The position numbers were made by a program, and so were the translations under genes. Below, one piece after another: positions 13,233-17,675 of a stretch of 17,675 bases of DNA (position 1 is its first letter; the number at the start of each line of letters is the position of its first letter). The notes beneath the pieces are model-generated. The model had not been told where the DNA came from. It saw only the letters and a program-made list of their open reading frames with translations, and ran no database searches. The DNA comes from Acidimicrobiaceae bacterium. Its GTDB lineage: Bacteria > Actinomycetota > Acidimicrobiia > Acidimicrobiales > RAAP-2. The DNA lies in the NCBI GenBank assembly GCA_003133075.1, contig PKZN01000115.1, positions 1 to 17,675 on the forward strand, given 5' to 3'.

Positions 13233-14801
13233 GTGACAGTCACCGTAGAACCGGCCGAGCGGGCTCCGTCGAAGGGTCTGAAGTCCGGTGCCCTCGGTCT
13301 TATCTCCTCCACCGTGATCGGCATCGCCTCCACGGCGCCGGCCTACAGCCTCGCCTCAACGCTCGGTTTCGTGGTGGTCGCCATTGGTGTGCAGGCGCCC
13401 ATCGTCACCATCCTCGCCTTCGTCCCGATGTTCTTCGTTTCGCTCGCCTTCCAACAGATGAACAAGGCCGACCCCGACTGCGGGGCGAGTTTCACCTGGG
13501 GGACTCGGGCCTTCGGCCCGCGCGTCGGATGGATGGGCGGCTGGGGCGTACTCGCGGCGGACATCATCGTCATGGCCAGCCTCGCCCAGATCGCTGGGCA
13601 GTACGTCTTTGACCTCTTTAACGCCAACGGCATCGGCGACGACGCCTCCAGTACCTGGGTGCTGCTCGTGGGCATCGCGTGGATCGTGGCGATGACCTGG
13701 ATCTGTTACGTGGGCATCGAGGTCTCGGCCAACTTCCAAAAGGCGCTGTTGGGCATCGAGCTAACGATGCTCACGGTGCTTTCGGTCTGGGCGCTCGTTC
13801 GCGTCGGCGACGGGAGTGCCCCCGTCGGTCACCTGGTGCCGGCCCTCGCGTGGTTCGACCCCTTTAAAGTGCACCACTTCAATAACTTCGTCATCGGTCT
13901 GGCCGACATGCTCTTCCTCTACTGGGGTTGGGACACTGCGCTCAATCTCAACGAGGAGTCCAAAGACGCCGAGACCATTCCCGGTAAGGCCGGTGTCATC
14001 TCGACCTTCGTCCTGCTCGCCACCTACGCGCTGGTCATCCTCTCGGTGCAGTCCTTCGCCGGTATCGGCACCAAGGGCGTGGGCCTCGGGAACCCGAATC
14101 ACGCCAACGACGTCCTCTCGATCCTCGGTCCGGCGATCTTCGGTCACTCGGCCTTCGCGTCGGTGCTCTCGCATCTCTTGTTACTGATGGTGCTCTCCTC
14201 GGCGGCCGCCTCCACCCAGACCACGATCCTTCCGACGGCGCGCACGGTGCTCTCGATGTCGGTGCATAAGGCGATGCCCAACGTGTTCGCCTACATGCAC
14301 AAGCGTTTCCTCACCCCGACGATTGCGACCGTGGCGTTCGGGTTCATCTCGATCGTCCTCTACGTGGTGATGAACTCGCTCTCGGCCGGACACGTCATTG
14401 CCGACTCCATTGACGCCCTCGGCGTGATGATCGCCTTCTACTACGGCCTGACGGGATTCTCCTGCGTCTGGTACTACCGCCGGAACCTGACCTCGAGCGT
14501 GAAGAACTTCTTCGTCCAAGGTCTGCTGCCCTTCATTGGCGGGACGATCTTGTGGGCGGTGATGTGCTGGTCCTTCTGGTACTACTGGAACCCTGAGAAC
14601 AGCACTACCCACCTCCACGTGCTCGGCCGCAGCGTCGGGGGAACCTTCATCCTGGACGTCGGTGGGTTGGCGCTCGGGTTTGTCTTGATGTTCGCGATGA
14701 ACATCGCGCGACCGGCCTTCTTCCGCGGGGAGACCCTGACGCGAAACTCGCCCACGCTGGTCACCGAAGAGTTCGGCGCGCCGGCCGCCGAGTCGCACTA
14801 G
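13233..14801 (+). CDS. APC family amino acid permease (second copy)
   Basis: Related to the permease at 10370 and of the same superfamily; 522 aa with about 12 membrane helices. Helix 1 carries GIASTAPAYSLAST (30-43), the substrate-binding unwound region; the conserved segment LYWGWDTALNLNEESKD is at 229-245; the following loop includes GNPNHANDVLSILG. Compared with the first copy it has a longer loop before the last helices (WNPENSTTHLHVLGRS) and a hydrophilic C-terminal tail ending TLVTEEFGAPAAESH. GTG 13233 is supported by AAGGGG about five bases upstream. A universal stress protein gene follows after 46 bases with its own strong ribosome site and no hairpin between, so the pair is probably an operon, an arrangement in which a UspA-type protein could modulate the transporter (inference). 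Substrate is unknown. Confidence 0.9.
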   Translation: MTVTVEPAERAPSKGLKSGALGLISSTVIGIASTAPAYSLASTLGFVVVAIGVQAPIVTILAFVPMFFVSLAFQQMNKADPDCGASFTWGTRAFGPRVGWMGGWGVLAADIIVMASLAQIAGQYVFDLFNANGIGDDASSTWVLLVGIAWIVAMTWICYVGIEVSANFQKALLGIELTMLTVLSVWALVRVGDGSAPVGHLVPALAWFDPFKVHHFNNFVIGLADMLFLYWGWDTALNLNEESKDAETIPGKAGVISTFVLLATYALVILSVQSFAGIGTKGVGLGNPNHANDVLSILGPAIFGHSAFASVLSHLLLLMVLSSAAASTQTTILPTARTVLSMSVHKAMPNVFAYMHKRFLTPTIATVAFGFISIVLYVVMNSLSAGHVIADSIDALGVMIAFYYGLTGFSCVWYYRRNLTSSVKNFFVQGLLPFIGGTILWAVMCWSFWYYWNPENSTTHLHVLGRSVGGTFILDVGGLALGFVLMFAMNIARPAFFRGETLTRNSPTLVTEEFGAPAAESH

Positions 14802-14847
14802 TGCGCGCGGGGAACACTCGGGGACGTAACGCCCATCAAGGAGAGAC

Positions 14848-15288
14848 ATGAGCGACACCACGCCACTAATCATCGTCGGGGTCGACGGCTCCGCCGCCGC
14901 CGCGAACGCCCTGGAGTACGCCATCGAAGAGGCCCAACTCCGTAAGGCCGCGCTGCGGGTGACGTACGCCTACGCCGTCATTGGTAATCCCATCACCGGC
15001 TCCACCGGCAAGGACTACTACGAGCGGGTCGAGGCCGAAGCGAAGGAGTTCCTCGAGGGCGTCGTCGCGGGCGCCCCCTCTACCGAGGGTCTCGACGTGG
15101 AGTGGCTCGCCGTGCCGGGCAATCCCTCCGAGGTCCTCATCGATGCCAGTGAGGGCGCTGAGCTGCTCGTCGTTGGATCGCGAGGCGTGGGCGGGTTTCG
15201 CGGACTCCTCATGGGCTCGGTCTCGACCCAGTGCGTGCACCACTCACACTGTCCCGTGCTGGTCGTGCGCGAAGGACACGGCGAGTAA
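14848..15288 (+). CDS. Universal stress protein, UspA family (ATP-binding type)
   Basis: Single-domain Usp protein (146 aa, standard length), a cytoplasmic ATP-binding dimer used in stress adaptation or as a regulatory partner. Asp13 in IIVGVDGS (8-15) and the complete nucleotide motif G-2X-G-9X-G-S (Gly110, Gly113, Gly123, Ser124 in VVGSRGVGGFRGLLMGSVS) are present, so ATP binding is expected. The end, HHSHCPVLVVR (131-141), is the classical last strand. ATG 14848 has AAGGAG (14838-14843) four bases upstream. It follows the APC permease by 46 bases on the same strand and abuts the convergent aldo/keto reductase gene: its TAA ends at 15288 and the other stop begins at 15289. Confidence 0.94.
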   Translation: MSDTTPLIIVGVDGSAAAANALEYAIEEAQLRKAALRVTYAYAVIGNPITGSTGKDYYERVEAEAKEFLEGVVAGAPSTEGLDVEWLAVPGNPSEVLIDASEGAELLVVGSRGVGGFRGLLMGSVSTQCVHHSHCPVLVVREGHGE

Positions 15289-15299
15289 CTAACTCGTCG
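15279..15299. terminator. Hairpin across the usp/aldo-keto reductase junction (terminator candidate)
   Basis: In the plus-strand RNA CGGCGAGU (15279-15286) pairs with ACUCGUCG (15292-15299) through one G-U pair; the five innermost pairs CGAGT/ACTCG are perfect on both strands. The 5-base loop lies within the two stop codons (15286-15291). No T-run follows. It is weaker than the other junction hairpins. Confidence 0.35.
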
Positions 15300-16317
15300 C
15301 GGCCCCTCGCCAGAGATCGAGGTCACCTTCGACGGCGTCGCGGTCGATCAGCGCGAGTTCGTCGTCACTGAAGGTCGGGTTCTCCAACGCGGCGAGGTTC
15401 TCCTCGAGTTGCGCGACGCTGCTCGCGCCGATCAGGACCGAAGTGACCCGTCGATCTCGCAGCGCCCAGGCGAGCGCCATCTGGGAGAGCGATTGACCAC
15501 GGCTCTTGGCGACCTCGCTCAGTGTGCGCACGTGGGCGAGGTTGGCGTCGCTCAGCATGTCCGTGGAGAGCGAGGTGTGCTGGGCGGCGCGCGATCCTTC
15601 CGGCACGCCGTTGAGATACTTGCCGGTCAAGAGTCCCTGGGCCAGCGGCGAGAAGGCGATGCACCCGACCCCCGCCTCGTCGAGCACGTCGAGGAGGCGC
15701 TCTTCGATCCATCGATTCAGCATCGAATAGGACGGCTGGTGGATGAGCAGTGGTGTCCCGAGGGCCTTCAAGATCGCGATGGCTTCCTTTGTGCGTTCGT
15801 CGGAGTACGACGAGATCCCGACGTAGAGCGCTTTGCCGGACCGCACCGCGCGGTCGAGGGCGCCCATTGTCTCTTCTAAGGGCGTGGTCGCGTCGAAGTG
15901 GTGGTGATAGAAGATGTCCACGTACTCAAGACCCATCCGCGACAGACTCTGGTCGAGACTGGCGAGCAGGTACTTACGTGAACCGAGGTCGCCGTAGGGG
16001 CCGGGCCACATGTCCCAGCCGGCCTTGGTCGAGATGATCAGCTCGTCGCGGAGAGCGCCGAAGTCCTCTTTCAAGATCCGTCCGAAGTTGCGCTCGGCAC
16101 TCCCGTAGGGCGGCCCGTAGTTATTGGCGAGGTCGAAGTGCGTCACGCCCAAATCGAATGCCCGACGCAAAATGGCGCGCTGGGTGTCGAGTGGTCGCTC
16201 GTCGCCGAAGTTGTGCCACAGACCGAGGGAGATGGGCGGCAATAACAGTCCGCTTCGTCCGCAGCGACGAAACGTCGCCTCCTCGTAACGGGTGGGCGAG
16301 GGAACGTAGGAATCCAC
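15289..16317 (-). CDS. Aldo/keto reductase, YghZ / L-glyceraldehyde 3-phosphate reductase type
   Basis: NADPH-dependent TIM-barrel oxidoreductase (342 aa) reducing small aldehydes; closest recognised family is E. coli YghZ (AKR14), implicated in methylglyoxal and L-glyceraldehyde 3-phosphate detoxification. The catalytic tetrad is visible: Asp62 and Tyr67 in HFDLANNYG (60-68), Lys98 in STKAGW (96-101), His139 in IFYHHHFD (135-142). The family stretches RCGRSGLLLPPISLGLWHNFG (18-38) and YGSAERNFGRIL (71-82) are strongly YghZ-like, as is a C-terminal cofactor segment, VLIGASSVAQLEENLAAL. GTG 16315-16317 is the earliest possible start, because an in-frame TAG lies six codons upstream, and it matches the usual family N-terminus; no good ribosome site precedes it. 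It is divergent from the methionine-synthesis gene. Physiological substrate is not certain. Confidence 0.93.
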   Translation of the reverse strand: MDSYVPSPTRYEEATFRRCGRSGLLLPPISLGLWHNFGDERPLDTQRAILRRAFDLGVTHFDLANNYGPPYGSAERNFGRILKEDFGALRDELIISTKAGWDMWPGPYGDLGSRKYLLASLDQSLSRMGLEYVDIFYHHHFDATTPLEETMGALDRAVRSGKALYVGISSYSDERTKEAIAILKALGTPLLIHQPSYSMLNRWIEERLLDVLDEAGVGCIAFSPLAQGLLTGKYLNGVPEGSRAAQHTSLSTDMLSDANLAHVRTLSEVAKSRGQSLSQMALAWALRDRRVTSVLIGASSVAQLEENLAALENPTFSDDELALIDRDAVEGDLDLWRGAATS

Positions 16318-16406
16318 CGGATGAGCGTATCGCTACGACATCCGGTACCGTGGCGAGCGGAGAAATCGTGGTGAGAGCCGCGGGCCCCGGAAGAAAAGTT
16401 TACTAT

Positions 16407-16425
16407 TCCCATAAGTGTTGTGGGA
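16407..16425. promoter_or_regulatory. Operator-like palindrome upstream of the OAH sulfhydrylase gene
   Basis: TCCCATAAGTGTTGTGGGA is an 8+3+8 dyad in which only one opposed pair is not Watson-Crick (T16412 with G16420). It lies in an AT-richer patch of the 168-base divergent gap (16318-16485), directly after TACTAT (16401-16406), a possible -10 for the sulfhydrylase gene, and before TAACGT (16426-16431), another candidate. A repressor or activator site for methionine biosynthesis or the divergent reductase is an inference. No known SAM riboswitch pattern was recognised here. Confidence 0.4.
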
Positions 16426-16485
16426 TAACGTGATCGAGGAACGAATCGACGCGGCACTTCGTCGCGACAAGATCAGGAGACAGAG

Positions 16486-17675
16486 ATGACCGAGTGGGGC
16501 TTTGAGACACGTCAGATTCACGCCGGGACCACCGCGGACCCAACGACGGGCGCGCGAGCGATCCCGATTTACCAGACGACGAGTTACGTCTTTCGCGACA
16601 CCGACCACGCCGCCGCACTCTTTGGCTTAGCGGAACTCGGCAACATCTACACCCGCATCATGAACCCGACCCAAGCGGCCTTCGAAGAGCGCATCGCGTC
16701 CTTAGAAGGTGGCGTTGCGGCGCTCGCGCTCTCCTCTGGATCATCGGCCGAGACGATCGCGCTGCTCAACCTGGCGGAAAACGGTGGCCACATCGTCTCG
16801 TCCGCTTCGCTCTACGGCGGTACCTACAACCTCTTTCACTACACGCTGCCCAAACTCGGCATCGAGACCACCTTCGTGGAGGACCCCGACGATTTGGCCG
16901 CCTGGGCCGCGGCGATTCGTCCCAACACCAAGGCGCTCTACGCCGAGACCCTCGGCAACCCCAAGGGTGACGTACTGAACTTCGAGGGCGTCGCCAAGGT
17001 GGCGCACGACCACTTCATCCCGCTGGTTGTTGACAACACGCTCGCCACCCCCTACCTCTGTCGCCCCTTGGAGCACGGGGCGGACATCGTGGTGCACTCC
17101 GCGACGAAATTCATTGGTGGCCACGGGACGTCGATTGGCGGCGTGATCGTCGACGGTGGGAAGTTCGACTACGAGAACTCCGGACGGTTCCCGAGCTTCA
17201 CTGAGCCCGACCCCAGCTACCACGGACTTGTCTTCGGTCAGTTGCCGGACTTCCTCTTCCCGGCGCGCTACGTCTTAAAGGCGCGCCTGCAGTACCTGCG
17301 CGATATCGGCGCGGCGATCGCGCCCTTTAACTCCTTCCTCTTCCTCCAGGGACTCGAGACCTTGAGCCTGCGCATGGAGCGACACGTCGCCAACGCCACC
17401 ACCGTCGCTAAGTGGCTCGAAGCCCGCAAGGACGTCAAGTGGGTCGCCTATCCGGGCCTCGAATCCTCCAAGTGGCACGGCCTCCAAGAGCGCTACCTGC
17501 CCAAGGGCGGCGGAGCGGTCCTGGCCTTCGGCATCGAAGGTGGCGCGGAAGCGGGCAAGAAGTTCATCGAGGGTCTGGAGCTCTTCAGTCACCTCGCGAA
17601 CGTCGGTGACGCCAAGAGCCTGGCGATCCACCCGGCCTCGACGACGCACTCCCAGTTGAGCGAAGAAGAGCAGAT
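16486..17675 (+). CDS. metY: O-acetylhomoserine sulfhydrylase (aminocarboxypropyltransferase), 3' end cut by window edge
   Basis: PLP-dependent Cys/Met-metabolism enzyme making homocysteine from O-acetylhomoserine and sulfide, the direct-sulfhydrylation route to methionine; cytoplasmic. 396 codons are in the window and the family is usually about 430, so a few dozen C-terminal residues are missing. Landmarks: FETRQIHAGTTADPTTGARA (6-25), PIYQTTSYVF (27-36), NIYTRIMNPTQAAFEERIA (53-71), ALSSGSSAE (81-89), SLYGGTYNLF (108-117), YAETLGNPKGDVLNFEGVAK (152-171), VVDNTLATPYLCRPLEHGAD (181-200) and the PLP lysine Lys208 in HSATKFIGGHG (204-214). The long insertion around SFTEPDPSYHGLVF (237-250) favours MetY over MetB/MetZ. 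ATG 16486 has AGGAGA (16475-16480) five bases upstream. It is divergent from the aldo/keto reductase; an operator-like palindrome lies about 60 bases upstream. Confidence 0.95.
   Translation, partial: MTEWGFETRQIHAGTTADPTTGARAIPIYQTTSYVFRDTDHAAALFGLAELGNIYTRIMNPTQAAFEERIASLEGGVAALALSSGSSAETIALLNLAENGGHIVSSASLYGGTYNLFHYTLPKLGIETTFVEDPDDLAAWAAAIRPNTKALYAETLGNPKGDVLNFEGVAKVAHDHFIPLVVDNTLATPYLCRPLEHGADIVVHSATKFIGGHGTSIGGVIVDGGKFDYENSGRFPSFTEPDPSYHGLVFGQLPDFLFPARYVLKARLQYLRDIGAAIAPFNSFLFLQGLETLSLRMERHVANATTVAKWLEARKDVKWVAYPGLESSKWHGLQERYLPKGGGAVLAFGIEGGAEAGKKFIEGLELFSHLANVGDAKSLAIHPASTTHSQLSEEEQ

Noticed and set aside
14181..14924. Minus-strand open frame antisense to the second permease and usp genes
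   Set aside because: Charged, repetitive Arg/His/Glu composition and no homology; it is explained by codon bias of the real genes.
16318..16485. SAM riboswitch upstream of metY
   Set aside because: The 168-base gap shows no conserved core that I recognise from SAM-I, SAM-II or SAM-IV classes; the main structure is a short DNA-like palindrome. A covariance-model search (Infernal with Rfam) would settle this.
1..17675. Defence system, prophage, transposon or other novel multi-gene system
   Set aside because: No integrase, transposase, nuclease, helicase, toxin-antitoxin or phage genes, no terminal repeats and no tRNA were seen; the genes read as metabolic, transport and envelope functions.

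Overview
The window is GC-rich and almost fully coding. It looks like a chromosomal segment of a high-GC actinobacterium, most likely in or near the Acidimicrobiia. That placement is an inference from the gene mix (an F420-type luciferase-like oxidoreductase, acyl-CoA metabolism, PPK2, a YfhO-type membrane protein), the codon bias and the frequent GTG starts (7 of 15 full-size genes). No rRNA, tRNA, CRISPR array, insertion sequence or phage gene was seen. Fifteen protein genes are supported, two of them cut by the window edges, plus one possible 9-codon leader ORF.

Layout. (1) 1-3163: on the minus strand, an archaeal-type riboflavin synthase followed by a thiolase; divergent from them on the plus strand, an acyl-CoA dehydrogenase. 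(2) 3160-4915: minus-strand pair of a PPK2 polyphosphate kinase and an F420-type LLM oxidoreductase joined by a 4-bp GTGA overlap, with a possible leader peptide in front. (3) 5000-10155: cell-surface block, with a secreted CapA-like protein on the plus strand facing a minus-strand pair of a GT2 glycosyltransferase and a YfhO-family membrane protein. (4) 10370-15288: two related APC amino-acid permeases, the second followed by a universal stress protein; between them lie a BtuF-like metal-receptor protein and a DinB-like protein. (5) 15289-17675: a YghZ-type aldo/keto reductase divergent from an O-acetylhomoserine sulfhydrylase that runs off the window.

How it fits together. Thiolase and acyl-CoA dehydrogenase suggest beta-oxidation-like acyl-CoA turnover; riboflavin synthase supplies the flavin precursor. 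The permeases and the methionine-synthesis enzyme suggest amino-acid handling. Most other neighbours are housekeeping or accessory genes without an obvious common pathway.

The least ordinary signals are: an archaeal-type riboflavin synthase in an apparently bacterial context; four of four convergent gene pairs that overlap or abut at their stop codons, each with a hairpin-forming dyad and no U-tract at the junction; a 9-codon ORF whose stop overlaps the ppk2 start; and several operator-like palindromes in the short divergent intergenic regions. I see no clear new defence or mobile system.
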